A stretch of 64,000 nt of DNA. Origin: Poa pratensis (Eukaryota > Streptophyta > Magnoliopsida > Poales > Poaceae). The stretch covers positions 42,292,982-42,356,981 of the forward strand of contig CAMZMU010000059.1 in assembly GCA_947311845.1 (NCBI GenBank), written 5' to 3'. Below are positions 45,632 through 58,112 of this stretch, in pieces (positions within the stretch are counted from its first letter, which is position 1; the number at the start of each line of letters is the position of its first letter). The notes below the pieces were generated by a model that was not told where the DNA came from, ran no database searches, and saw only the letters and a list, made by a program, of their open reading frames with translations. Made by a program: the position numbers and the translations under genes.

Positions 45632-48600
45632 ATGGCGAGGGGCAAGTTCAAGGGCAAGCCCACCGGGGAGCGCACCTTCTCCTCCGAGGAGGAGCTTGGT
45701 ACGTACGCAATGCCCGCTCCCCTACCCGTCTCCTTCGATCGTACGCCGCCGTAGGTGGGTGATTTGTTCGACGCCGGCGCGGTCTTCTTAGGGTTTAGTA
45801 GCGATGCGCGCGCGGCGGCGTAATTGTTGCCAGGGGGCTTCGCTGGGTGAGAAAGCTGCTTGCTTGATCGAGGTCGAAGCCTATTGATTTCCTTCGCTCG
45901 TTCCGGCGTTTCCCGCCGTACGTGAGCTTTAGGTAGCGATTTGCTCTGCGACGATGTGGTCTTCTTAGGTTTAGCACCGATTAGCGCCATTGGGGTTGTT
46001 GGAAGCTGCTTGATTGTTGCCTTCAGGCCTCAGGGCCAATGTTAGCATCAAAAGTTCGAACTTTTGGGGGCTCGAATTGGATTATCTGGTGTAGTTGGAG
46101 CCTTGGAGGTCTGGAGCTTGTATCTGCTGGATCTTGTGTGTTCCTTTGGCCACTTTGCGTGTATCCGGAGTTCCTGACCCTTGCTTAATTAGGTTGCTTG
46201 GGTGTGCCTGGCCATTATTTTGGTCCTTCGGATTATGATTGGCTAATTGGTTTGCACAACTGATGTGTCAATTTTTGCTTGGTCATCTACACAGCTCTGT
46301 CGATTTTCTTATTTGTTTCGAAGTGCCACCTAATTTGTTTAGTACTTGCTGTGGACACTTCCATTCAGACTCACTACGCAATGTCGGTATATGCACTTCC
46401 ATTCACGATGTGTTTTATCTTTATCTTGGAAGTTGGTCCTGTGTAATTCCAGTAGTAGATGGAAGTTGCCAGTACTTTTGTAGTATTTGACATGTAAAGT
46501 TGGGCATTATGGTAGTAGCACTGTTGCTGCATAAGAACTATTCTAGGACAAGTCGACGTTGCTGCGCAGATTTTATTCTCCTTTACGCATTCTGAATTGA
46601 ACAATCAAATTTGCCCATTCCCTCCCAATATTCTTATAGTTTTCTTGTGAAACCGAATGCAGCGGCTGGTACTTCAGCAGGACGTCCAAAGAGCTTTAAG
46701 AAGGTTTGCATCCTCTTATTTTCAACTTACGATGTCAGTAAAATCAATATTATGTGACTATCTCATATGCCTGTTTTGGCTCTGGACTTGTATTGTAAAC
46801 CAACAGAAGCAAGTTGAAAGGGAGGTATATGAAAAGAGGGAAGAATCAATTGAGGAGGAACATGAGGAAGAAGTTGAGAACACGGTAAGATACTCTTGCT
46901 GAAAACTTACATTCAACTCTGCATCCTTCAATCCTTCCGGTATGCGTTTTTAAGGGATCTGCTAGAGATGCTCTAATATGCCTCTGCATTTTACTATTAT
47001 CAGAAACAAAAGGGCACTGCAGGTCTTATCGAGATTGACAATCCAAACCTGGTGAAACCAAAGAGTATTAAAGCCAAGGATGTTGATGTAAGTCTTATTT
47101 TTAATGCGTGTTTGCTGCTTATTGTGAAATGTGATGTATTGCTGTTAGTGATGGTGATAACTGGTCACAGTCCAAGTTTAGTTCTCTATGATGCACTGTT
47201 CACTTATAATTCTATGCAAACAAACTTGAAAATGAATTATGATTCGTGATAGATTAAATGTATGTTAAGAGTGTTTCTACTCTGTGATCTTAACCTATTG
47301 CTTTTCCCTTTAAAATGTTATTATATGTCCACCATAGTAATATCAGTTATATTTTTATTTACTTTTGCTACATTTTTAAGCATTTGTCACTTCATATTGT
47401 ATACCTAACTTATTTTTCACCGACACAGCTTGATAGGACAGCTGGTCTCTCTAGGCGTGAAAGGTGTGTGCAGTCATTGCCAGAGCATGCTTTTTTACGT
47501 ACCATCGAATCTGTTACACATATTTATGCCCTTTCTACGCGAATCATCAAGTGTGCAATAATATTGTTGGTACAACTGAGTTCTTGGATGAAAAGGAAAT
47601 CTCGATGAGCTCTTAATAGGACTATCTACTGCTTTAGTTTTTTTTGGACCTGTTGTCATTCTTTTAGGCATTTTGTAGGTCTTGTTGCAGAGGGACATTT
47701 ACCCGTTTGTTATCTTTTTATGTTAGGAACTGTCGAACAAAAAACATGTTTGTAAACGATAAATAGTCCTTTCCATGAAAGAGGATGAACAGGAAAACTA
47801 ATATGATCCTGAAGTTTACACTTGTTTGCATGACCCCTAATGAATACATCCCCATTGGAGTATTGTTATTTTCAGCGATTTAATACGGCGTTTTTTGTTT
47901 CCTTTTTCAGAGAGGAGCTTGAAAAGCAGACAAACATACTGCGCTACAAGAGGCTTCAGGAGGAAGGAAAGACAGACAGGCTAGGAAAGACTTGGGTGAG
48001 GGTTTAGGAGTGACTGTCTCTACTATTATGATATCCCACCTTCTATGTTTTGTTCCATTATATTCATATAATACAGCACAACAAATATTTTAACATGATG
48101 AAATGCTGCATTTTGAGTCGAGTGTGCAAGTCCATGATTTAAACATGTTTGGTTTAAGGAAGCTGCTGCATTTGATGTCACATTATACTATTTTTCGCCC
48201 TGCCTTAATCCTGAGGTTCTAAAGAAATAGAAACTAATGTGTTCCCTCTGATCCCTGTTCATCTGTGTGCAATAGAACTACCCATGTTTCCTTGAGCTGC
48301 ATTAAAGATAAATTTTCTTACTAGATGTGTTAACTAACTTTGCTCTTCTCTGCTCATATGCATATGGATTTTCTTCACTGTCATTACTGTTTTGTATAGT
48401 ATCAGAGTGTCCTCTTTTGGTTACTGGCAACAATCATGATTTTTACCTACCTATCCCCTTCTTTTTCCCCAATTGCAGATCGCCTTTCCTTGATCCGGCA
48501 AGAGAGAGCGGAAGCAGCAAAGAAGCGCGATGAGGAAAAAGCTGGTACGTGCACCGCTTTGCTACTGCTAATAACATGTTTGGCTTTCGTTTGACATGTT

Positions 48601-48737
48601 CTTACTGAAAGCCTCAAAACTGTTAAGCCAAAAAATAAAAATGCTTAAATACCTGCATCTGCACCAAGTTCTGATCCGTTTTAATCTGCTTGGTGTTGGC
48701 AGCCAAAGAAGAGAGGAAGGCTGAAGCACGCAAGTGA
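45632..48737 (+). CDS. PP28/PDAP1-type casein-kinase-substrate phosphoprotein, one frameshift
   Basis: Eight coding exons: 45632-45698, 46663-46703, 46807-46884, 47004-47087, 47429-47463, 47911-47995, 48479-48544 and 48703-48737, all GT-AG, about 163 aa. The family (28 kDa heat- and acid-stable phosphoprotein, PDAP1 in animals) is highly charged and mostly helical. Its plant role is poorly known. Landmarks: MARGKFKGKPTGERTFSSEE, IDNPNLVKPKSIKAKDVD, LDRTAGLSRRERE, then LSLIRQERAEAAKKRDEEKA and the end KEERKAEARK. Exon 6 reads RLQEEGKTDRLGKTW, where the family has GKTEQARKDL. A single base seems missing in ACAGA-CAGG (about 47976), and the phase into exon 7 is then wrong. Either this copy is disabled or the assembly has an error. 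Exon 3 has a NAGNAG acceptor (CAGAAG). Confidence 0.9.
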
Positions 48738-49531
48738 CCTGCCCAAGCTAAATGGACCAGATGTGTTTCTTGGGAGACATGACGCTGACTTCCTGATATC
48801 ACCTCAGCTTCCTCTTTACTGCCTTTGTTATTATCTTACCGTATGAGTAATATCTACCATGCACTGTTGTGAGTCTGTGACTATGTATGCAGCAACTATG
48901 TAACATACTTGGTCTAGCTTCCGTCAGATGTGAATTATCAACTCGAAGTAGTAGCAACTTTTGATAACAATGCCTTCCTGCTATCCGTATTCATGCTCCT
49001 AGATTGTTCAGTCTATGCCCAAGAAGTTTTGCCAAGATGCCCTTCATCTGGAACTTTCAGCAATGCATGGACAATATGACACTTTCTGTCCATACTTTCT
49101 AGGTCAATTTGTCGAACTTCTTGCGTGAAATATTTGCAGAGGACAAGTTTTTAGGTGAGCATATGTGACAAGCGAACAAGGTTTTATGTACACACTGTAG
49201 AAATTGCAAACGCTAAGTAATAAACCGGAGTGAGGGTGGTAAGGATCGACTAGCGCATACTCCACTTCTAAGTACTAAACTGAACATTTGTTTAGCTCAG
49301 TGAATGCCACTTCTAAATGTCTCAATGCGTGTACACAAAACAAGATTCATAGAGATCATTTGCAAATTTGCTTGTCAGAGGAAAACCGCGGCGGCGCCAG
49401 TCAACATCCTCATCATCGATGAAGACGATGGCCTTGCTGGGTATATGCCAGCGCGAGTCCAAAACCAAGTCCAGCTCTAACAAAGCAGAGCGAAACTGAA
49501 ACCAAATCTAACCCACTACTCACCACCGTTA
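48738..49531. other. PP28 3' flank and start of the F-box duplication unit
   Basis: The first part is the 3' UTR of the phosphoprotein gene. From about 49030 the sequence aligns with 55360 onward (AGATGCCCTTCATCTG, TTAGGTGAGCATATGTGACA, ATCATCGATGAAGACGATG), that is, the upstream flank of the F-box genes. It is cut at 49531 by the Helitron. Confidence 0.7.
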
Positions 49532-49588
49532 TCTCTACTATATAATATAGCTTGAGGAGGTGTTGTTACGTTTTTTAAAGTTCTGGTT

Positions 49589-50424
49589 CTACCCTTGGGT
49601 TTTGGGAGAATTTACAGCCGCTGCCACCGCAAAGTGATAATAACGATTCGCAGGAAAAGTCTGGCGGTGCCCTTCTTTCTTGTCTGCGCGAGACGGCGGT
49701 GTCCGCGGAGGCTTGGCCGGCGAGCCATGCAGGAGCAACGACGACAGCTTCCACGGAGACGGCGCCGACGTACGACGCGCGACAGAAGCCGCCGCGGCCG
49801 CGGAGGCTGGGTCGCTCGGCAGACCGACGGCGTCCTTCCCTCCGCCACTGGCGTCCACGGCGCCAGTCCATCCCCACCGGCGGTCACCGGGCCTCCTTTC
49901 TCTCCCGACCCCCGCTGCCGGACGCCCTGCTCCAGCACTCGCTGACCTTGCTCCATGGCGCGGTGCGGAGGCCCTGCTCGTCCCTGGTGTCCGGCGGCCC
50001 TGATTCCCCGCGGCGCGACGCCGGATCTCCAAGATCCATTCTCGTAGGTCCCGTACCGGAACGCATCCTCGCTGCTGGTGCGCCTGCTCATATTCGTGAG
50101 AGTGGCGGCAGATGCTGCATGCGAGGTCCGGCAGGAGGAGTCGGAGGTCTCGCAGCCACAAGTCTCCTTGATTTCGGCTCGACCCGTGATGAGGAGCGGC
50201 GCCTCGGCGCGATGGGGCTCCGCGGGGTCGACGCCGGCAGGGGTGACGAGGCGGCGGTTGGCCTGCTCCTTCTCCAGCGCCGGCCCAACCAGGCAGCACG
50301 TGCGCTTCGACAGCCTCGACAGGTCCGCCAGGCGCAGGTACTGCTCGCAGTTCTTCCAGTAGAACCAAACCAGGTTGCCTTCTTTCTCTTTGCCCCCCAT
50401 CGATTCATTTGCTCTGTACACCAT
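49589..50424 (-). pseudogene. Probable captured gene fragment inside Helitron
   Basis: A GC-rich island inside otherwise AT-rich Helitron sequence is open on the minus strand for 270 codons (MVYRANESMGGKEKEGNLVW, with YLRLADLSRLSKRTCCL) and also in two other frames. Helitrons commonly pick up such exon pieces. The parent gene is not recognised, and which frame was coding is uncertain. Confidence 0.45.
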
Positions 50425-53400
50425 GGATTTGTTAGTGCGGATTAGTTATGCGCTTTTTCATGAGATCAGAAAGGATAGATGACAAGACTAGCTAGGTGAA
50501 ATCATTCTTACAATTTCACACAGTAATAGTGGAAGCCTGATGTTGTCGAGTTCATTTCACACGGCAAGAAGCCATGGGATGACATGATTTCTTTCAGAAT
50601 GTAGCATCAGATGTAGCCGTGCCCTGCACTTCTACGATTTTCAGGAAAAAGGGCTACCTGTGCACGAGCAGGGGGCCAACTTTGGTGCCGACGGGAACGA
50701 GCTCCTCCTTCCGTCACTGCATTGTCCTCTGTCCCAGAACTCTTCTCCTCTTCTATTTGTTACTCCACAGGCTTGCTTGACTTTACTGTTTGCTGGGACG
50801 ACTCGTCGAGATCACCCCAGAGAAATTACGCTGAAGCACAGAGATGGTAGAATTTGCAAAAGCTAATCAGTTTGCTCCTGGTGGGTACGATCCTTGTAAG
50901 CTAGCCTGATGCACACGCGATTGTCGACTCTGCTTTCCTTCACTGCTGTTGTTCCTGTTACCCCGTTTTCAGGTTTGATTTTTTGGCTGGCTTAACTTGG
51001 ATCAATTTTGTTTCCTGATGGTTTACTCTCCATGCAGGTGGATGGTATCAGGATGGTGGAGGAAGAGAGGAGCTGTACCATCTACATGTCCATCATGGAA
51101 ATATCTGAAGCACTGCCAGCAACAAGCAGGAAAAAAAGCTAATATGCTCCCTATGTCATAGTTTACCCTCTCTCTGTTCAGTAGGTACTACCATGGTATT
51201 ACTACCTGAACCACATGCTTTTGTAAACCATAACTGAATCTAAGTTTGTTGCAAAATCCTGAAAGGAGTGCACTGGGTTGTTCATGCCGTACAATATGGT
51301 CTGGATTGCACAATGCATATTTTAGCAAGTAATATTTATCTTTGCAGTCGTTGATTAAAAATGTGTGTCATTATATGCTTAAAAATGTAAATTAGTTTTT
51401 CCATGCACATCTCTTGCAAAATGTCCCTGTGTTCCAGTGTTGATCTAACCTCTTGCATATTCTGAATTAAGCAAGGCTTTACACTGGCATCATGTATCCT
51501 TTACTTGAGCTGTTAACCTCTACACGCCTCATTTCTCAATCCCGACCGTTGTTACTTGTTTGTACATATTCGGCCACAGGTTCATTGTTTTCGCTTTTTT
51601 GTATTGGGATGAGTTTGCCTATGTAGCCTGCTGGTTGGATTAATTACCAGAGCTGAAGCTTATTTTTATATGTCCCCTGGAAGAAGAGATTCCCAAAAAC
51701 ATTTCGGTCCTCTACAGAAATGAATAGTGAATAGAACTTAATCCCTGTGTTCTGATGAGCTATTGTAACTGGCCTGTACTGTTGGAATATTTTTTCCTAC
51801 AAGCACAATAGAATGATATATACAGAATGGAGGTTACTACATCACTATATTTATATTTGTAACTTCAAAAGATCTAATTCAGATGTTCTTTCAAGATTGG
51901 AAGGTACTACTTCATCACTGGCTATTTATATTGTAACTTTGTTCATGCACATATACTGACTGCTTATTATATCTTGAAAAGGTTTCTGAATATCGTAGTA
52001 ATGTCACAAATCTAAATTTATGGAATAGGCATCAAACATGCAGTTCTTCAGTATGTATATTAAACTGTGAGGTAAGGAGATGAATTTTATTGGTGTGTGT
52101 ATAAGCATACAACAGCTACAGATTTTCGGATACTTTCTTCTTATTAAAGATCAGGCAGTGTCACTGTAATGAATGGACTTGTGAGATATAGATAGATGTA
52201 TATTTTTCTCTTTCACTTGCATTTATTTAACTGTGAGCATCGCTACATAATGTCAACAATTGTTTCAAATAGTAAAGAAACGTGTTGACCTGTTTAGATA
52301 GTGTTAAATAAGCTGGGAGTTTGACCGTGTAATATTTCATGCTTGGCTTTAGGCAGCCTAACGAATTTCGTTTATGCAGTGTAAATCAAGTTGGAGAGTT
52401 TAATTCTGAATATGGAGTGGGGTGGCGAAGAAGAGACCGTGAAGACAGCTAGAAGGGTGCATGATGGTTGTCGAAGAGACAAAAGGCGTGAGGAAGATGT
52501 CGGCTTTTCTCATTGCTTGAAGGCAGAGGAGCACGACAAACAAAGTAGATAGAGGAATGGAGCCGAGCCAAAGGCGAGCATACCTTCACCACCATTAGTG
52601 GAGTTCAACCGTTACTTCAATTTTGAAATTGCCGACCTTTGAATTCGTGTACAACTTTCTTACCTAATTAACCGGAGAGAGTTATTGCCATCATCTATTT
52701 ATTTATTTCGCACCATAAGCAGGTTGTCACATAAGGCCCGTTTATTTGTGGTATTTCATGTCAGATGATATAATTGTGCTTCCTGAAACTCATGAACCTA
52801 AGCAAGTTCTCGCAATGGATTTTCCTTGTGATATAGTAACAATTTTGTCCTTGAAAGAAAAGAAACAGGGGCCTTTACAAACAAATAATGTATGAACATA
52901 TGTTGTAGTATTATTTCCCATTGTTAACATTTACGTCTACTTATTTGTCCGACCATGTCATCCTACACTAATCCTTGCAGGATCATAGTAGCCAGTTATA
53001 CTTGTGGTGGTCGTGCTCGACATTCATGGTTGCAAAGTAAACGACTATTTGAGTAATGTCTCTCTATATAATTTTTTCTTACCTTTTGGTCCCTTGACGT
53101 TGTTTTGATCAGCATGGCGTATTCTGTATAAGTCTCATCAAAATAGGGATAATACATGAACAAGCGAAAATATCAGATTTTTTTGTTCAGAAATTACCGA
53201 AGACAAGTAGATAACAAAGTTCTCAATTATCTGATCTACCGAAAATAAAAAATTAAGAAAATAACAATAAAATTTGTGGAAAATCAAAAGTATACAATTT
53301 TCTTATAGTTAATTCAGTTAGAACGAACAACAAGCATCAAATGTAATGAGACAAAGAAGTATGTAACTTTCGGATTGCAGAGATGAAGAGCATGCCCCGG

Positions 53401-53458
53401 TAGTTTGAGTAACCCCGACATTTATCCTCCACGCCACGACGAAAAATATTGAGAGACC
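50425..53458. other. Remaining Helitron interior
   Basis: AT-rich with exon-like islands (for example around 51050-51110) but no recognised protein. It probably comprises intron and flank pieces of captured genes. Confidence 0.5.
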
Positions 53459-53586
53459 GTGGCAACGCACGGGCATTCAACTAGTATCAATATTTCTCCT
53501 TATAATCGTTGGAGCCGATCAGGGGCAAAGCATCGAGACGTCCTACCTGTTCAGCATTGTGCAGCCGCCTGCATGCCGAATCAACA

Positions 53587-55121
53587 ATGGATCTGCTACC
53601 CGGCGACGTGCTCGCGGACGTCCTCAGTCGTCTGGCGCCACGCAGCCTCGCCGCCAGCCGTTCCGTCTGCACGGCATGGCGCGCCGTCGTGGACGCCCAC
53701 GGCCTGCTGCGCGCAGACCTCCTGCCGCTCACCCTGGCCGGCATCTACGTCGTGTACCACTTCGTTCGCGGCGGGCATGTCCCCCCGACGTTCTTCTCGC
53801 GCCCCTCCATCGAAGACAAGATCTATGGAGACCTCGGCTACCTCGACTCCGTCCACGACTACTGGTCGTACATCGGGCATCACTGCAACGGCCTCATCCT
53901 CCTCGACGAGGGCGTGGTGAACCCGGCCACGCGGCAGTGGGCGCGCCTGCCGCCGTACCCTGAGCGAACGATGGTCGATGGCTTTTTCCAAGAGGAATTC
54001 CTCGCGTTCGATCCCACGGTCTCGCCGCACTTTGAGGTGTTCTTCATGCACTGCGTCCGCGGCCGCTACCCCGGCGACACCGTGTTAGACACCGCGAGCC
54101 CAGACTCGGAGTGGCCACCGTCGCCCTACGTCATGAACGCCTTCTCGTCGAAGACATGGCGGTGTGGGAGGAGCGATCTTTTGTCAGGGACGGGACGGCT
54201 CTACGATCCGTCGCGGACGTAGAACCCTTTCTGCAAAACGTGGACCGTTATGATGCTGTGTACTGGAAGGGACGGCTCTATGTGTACCAGATATATTTTA
54301 TCATCAGGTATGTCGTTTTCGTATTTCTTTTAGCAAGGTCATATTCCATACGACTAGTGTTGCTAATGTTGTATTGTACTAACAACACATTTTGTTTTGT
54401 GCAGATTAAGCTTAGATGATAATAAGTACCGAGTGATTCGACTCCCCGATGGATGAAGTGTGCGGAAGGATTGAACCACATTTTGGAAAATCGGAGAAAG
54501 GCGTGTACTATGGGTTCGCCCATGATTGGTGCAAACTTCAGATGTGGTTTCTCGATGATGAATCAACTGGTGACACTGAGTGGATGCTAAAGCATGACAT
54601 CGACCTCACGCCCTCCCTAGCAAATTTTACTTGGAAAGATGGTGATGGATCTTGGTCCGTACAAGGTGTCAAGCTTGAAGGACTGGAGAAACAGAATCCA
54701 GAATGGGATTCAGACATGGAAGATGGCGTTATTGCTGCTACTACTTTTAGTGGAGCTACTCTTCGGAAAGGATTCCGTGGAGATATTTCCATACTTGGAT
54801 TTCATCCTTACAAAGAGGTTACCTTCTTGCACACCTGCTTCAAAAGAGTAATTGCTATCATCTTAGTAGCTCGAAGCTTGAGGATCTCGGTTGTTTGCCC
54901 TTAGATGGAGATGACGAGATATTGTCGTCTTGTACATACACGCCTTGCTGGATGGAGAGTTGCTTGAAAGCAAATAGTTTCGGAGCCAATATTTAGCTCT
55001 AGCATGGGTTGACTTCAACAAGTTATCTATTTACACTGAATTATCGTCCATCTGTAGTTTCTTCCTTCGATATTCAGATTTTGAACCTAGATGCGTCAGA
55101 AAAGTTACCAATTAATAACTA
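53587..55121 (+). pseudogene. F-box protein gene copy 1, frameshifted
   Basis: It starts MDLLPGDVLADVLSRLAPRS with a canonical F-box (residues 1-45: SLAASRSVCTAWRAVVDAHG), followed by a grass-type associated domain (GLILLDEGVVNPATRQWARL, FLAFDPTVSPHFEVFF). F-box proteins select substrates for SCF ubiquitin ligases. Lesions compared with copy 2: two extra bases in CGGTGTGGGAGG (about 54162-54172) shift the frame, and the true continuation (VWEERSFVRDGTALRSVADV) is in another frame. Exon 2 starts at about 54405 (LSLDDNKYRVIRLPDG) and hits TGA just before MDEVCGRIEPHFGK. Another base is lost near 54855 before the C-terminus. It is clearly disabled. Confidence 0.88.
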
Positions 55122-55905
55122 GCTCGTGGCAACCCTTCATTTATAGCGACATTGCTTTTTTATCCTTCGGTGTCTATTCCAATCATTTTGAAGCATAGTT
55201 CAAAAATAATAAGCAGACATTATCACTTCCGCTTCGTTGACCCCGCAAGATCCTGACTAAGAGAACAGAAACCAATGAAACCATTTGTGAAGACCCCTTT
55301 AATTCTTGTACGTCACCTGAAAATGTGATGAAGAGCTAGACAAGGTTTCCGAAGATGCCCTTCATCTGCAACTTTCAGCAGTGCATGGGCAATATGATAC
55401 TTTCTGTTGATATGTGAAATATTTAAAGAGGCATAGTATTTAGGTGAGCATATGTGACAGAGCGCATATAGCTGAATATTTGTTTAGCCACTTCTAAATG
55501 TCTTTATGCATGTACCGACGACACAAGTTAATTTCTTGCATCATACATGCAAATTAACGAAATAAAATGATTGTCTTGGTAACAACCAAAAGTAAACGGA
55601 TATCATCTATTCGTTAGACGAACATAGGCTCCGTCCGCCGCGGTGCCAATGGCATCACACATCAGATCATCATCGATGAAGACGATGACCTTGGTGCATC
55701 CATATGCCAGCACAAGTCCTAAACCGAGTGCATAACGAACAAATCAGAGCCAAACCTGAACCAACTCTAAACCCACTACACACCCACCTCGATATTTCTC
55801 CTTAATTATTGGAAGCCAATGCAGGGCAAAACATCGAGACTTGTTCCTGTTTTTCAGCATCACGCAGCTACCTGCATACAAATCAGTAAATCACCAGACC
55901 AACCA

Positions 55906-57422
55906 ATGGATCTACTACCCGGCGACGTGCTCGCGGACGTCCTCGGCCGTCTGACGCCGCGCCACCTCGCCGCCTGCCGTTCCGTCTGCACGGCGTGGCG
56001 CGCCATCGTGGACGCCCACCGCCTGCTTCGCACAGACCTCCTGCCGCTCACCCTGGCCGGCATCTACGTCGGCTACCGCAATATTTGGGCCGAGCACCAG
56101 CCCCCGACGTTCTTCTCACGCTCCTCCGTCGGGGACAAGATCCAGGGAAACCTCGGCTACCTGGACGCCGTCCACAACGACTGGTCGCGCATCTGGGATC
56201 ACTGCAACGGCCTCATCCTCCTTCACGAGGGCGTGGTGAACCCTGCCACGCGGCAGTGGGCGCGCCTGCCGCCTTACCCTGAACGAACGTGGTTCAGGGG
56301 CTTTGGCCAGTTCGACTTCCTCGCGTTCGATCCCTCGCCGCACTTCGAGGTGTTCTTCATGCACTGCGTCCTGCAGCGGTACGCCGGCAACACAGAGCTA
56401 CACAGCTACGGGTGGCCGCCGTCGCCGTTCGTCATGAGCGCGTTCTCGTCCAAGACATGGCGGTGGGAGGAGAGGTATTTTGTCAGGGAAGGGGATGCCG
56501 TACGGTCCGTCGCGGACGTAGCACCATTTTTGCCAAATGTGTACCACCATAGTGCTGTGTACTGGCGCGGACGGCTCTACGTGGACCACCTGTATTTTAC
56601 TATTTTATCATCAGGTATGTTTACTTCTCTTTTTTTTTCTTGACAAGGGCCTTATTTTTTTTTAACTGTCTTGACAAGGGCCTTATGCTATAATGATAAA
56701 TTCTATTTTGTGTGCAGGTTAAGCTTAGAGGATAATAAGTACCGAGTAATTCAACTTCCCCCATGGATGAAGCACGCGGAGCGATTAAGCCGCATCTCGG
56801 AAAATCGAAAAAAGGGGTGTACTACGAGTTCAAACGTAGTTGGTGCAAACTTCAGATTTGGTTTCTCGATGAGTCAACTGATGCCACCGAGTGGATGTTG
56901 AAGCATGAGATTGACCTCAGTCCCTCGCTAGCAAATTTTCCTTGGAAACATGGTGATGGATTCTGGTTCGTACAAGGTGTCAACCATGAAGCCGTAGAGA
57001 AAGAGGAACCAGAATGGGATTCAGACAACGAGGATGGTACTGTTGCTACTACTGCTGAAGTTAGCGTTCACAACGGGTTCCGTGTATACATTTCCATGCT
57101 TGGATTTCATCCTTACAAAGAGATTATATTTTTGCACACCTCGTCCACAAGAGTACTGGCCTATCATCTTAATAGCTCCAAACTCGAGGACCTCGGTTGT
57201 TTACCTGTAGAAGATGATGGGATATCAACGGCTTATACCTACACGCCTTGCTGGATGGAGAGCTGCTTGAGACCAAATAGTTTTGAAGCCAATACTGAGC
57301 TCCAGCATGTATTGATTGCAACAAGTTATGTATTTACGTTGAATTGTCGTCCATCTACAATGGGCTTTAGATTTTCGGAGTTTGAAGCCCGAGACGTCAT
57401 AAAAGTTAACAATGGTAACTAG
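55906..57422 (+). pseudogene. F-box protein gene copy 2, intron-junction and exon-2 frame defects
   Basis: Exon 1 (55906-56614) is open: MDLLPGDVLADVLGRLTPRH, F-box, then GLILLHEGVVNPATRQWARL and FSSKTWRWEERYFVREGDAV. Near its end an extra 8 bases (CTATTTTA) relative to copy 1 change the phase, so splicing to 56718 gives an immediate TAA. Exon 2 carries LSLEDNKYRVIQLP in one frame and MDEARGAIKPHLGKSKKGVY onward (open to the stop at 57420-57422) in another. The same break occurs in copy 1. The C-terminal part is otherwise well preserved (WDSDNEDGTVATTAEV, LGFHPYKEIIFLHTS). It is probably a pseudogene, though an unusual splice pattern is not excluded. Confidence 0.8.
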
Positions 57423-57490
57423 CTTGTGATAATCATCTGTTTATAGTGACGCTGCTTTTTTTCTCTTGGATATCGGCTGCTCCTATCATT

Positions 57491-57596
57491 TTTTTGGAAC
57501 TTAAGGCAACTTTATTACTGAATGATCACACGGTCATCTACAATTACAAGGATTAGAAAAGAGGGAGGATCATCAAACCAAAACTCTCGGACCCCC
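57491..57596 (-). mobile_element. LINE 3' tail fragment
   Basis: On the minus strand it ends TTCAGTAATAAAGTTGCCTT AAGTTCC followed by seven A residues. AATAAA-like and A-tail features suit the extreme 3' end of a LINE or other poly(A) retroposon. It is cut on the other side by the LTR at 57597. Confidence 0.55.
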
Positions 57597-58112
57597 TGTG
57601 TAGTACTGTCGAGGTATTGGTAACGCGGAACTACTAGAAGTATTCATACGTACCGTAGAGGAGGTGGGGAAGAACGTGGAGGGTTCCAGTGACGGGATTG
57701 CACACACGATTTTACCCAGCTTCGGATCTCACAACGGCGGCGAGATCCTACGTGCTGCTATAATTCACTCAAGGCAAATATGTGTACAGGTTACAATGAG
57801 GTTGTATGCGTTGCCCTAAGGCTGCTGGAAGGCTGGCTTATAAAGGCGCCAAGTCTTCCCCTACAAGGAAAGTCTTAACCGACCTAGATCACGAGTCCTA
57901 GACTAACACGGCAACAAACCCTAACTTGCTCCCTAAGGCGAACGCAGCCAGGCCTTCGTCTTGGACTTCACTAAGCCAGCCCAGAGCTTATCCTTGCGCC
58001 TAAGCCCATGAGGCCTTCTCCATTAAGCCCTCCGGCTTTATCTGATGGGCCTCCCTGGTGGGCCAGGTTTTATCCACCGTGGCAGGTATACCCGTTCGGC
58101 ATAACCTCCACA
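57597..58112 (-). repeat. 3' LTR of the Tat element
   Basis: On the minus strand it begins TGTGGAGGTTATGCCGAACG, directly after CCGGGGACTAC, and ends GACAGTACTACACA, about 516 bp. The boundary is judged from TG...CA and the PPT-like junction only. The partner LTR is not in the window. Confidence 0.65.

Larger units (their letters stand above)
49532..53484 (+). mobile_element. Non-autonomous Helitron
   Basis: The 5' end is TCTCTACTATATAATATAG, directly after A (49531). The 3' end is CCGTGGCAACGCACGGGCAT TCAACTAG, with T (53485) following. The terminal hairpin CCGTG-GCAACG-CACGG lies 11 bases before the CTAG. Insertion between A and T without target duplication, and these end sequences, are diagnostic. 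The empty site is visible in the neighbouring F-box copy at about 55790-55800 (CGATATTTCTCC). Length is 3953 bp. No Rep/helicase is encoded. The interior is a patchwork including a GC-rich captured block (49589-50424). Confidence 0.92.

Noticed and set aside
49589..50445. Helitron replication protein in the GC-rich island
   Set aside because: No Rep catalytic HUH motif or helicase motifs in any of the open frames.
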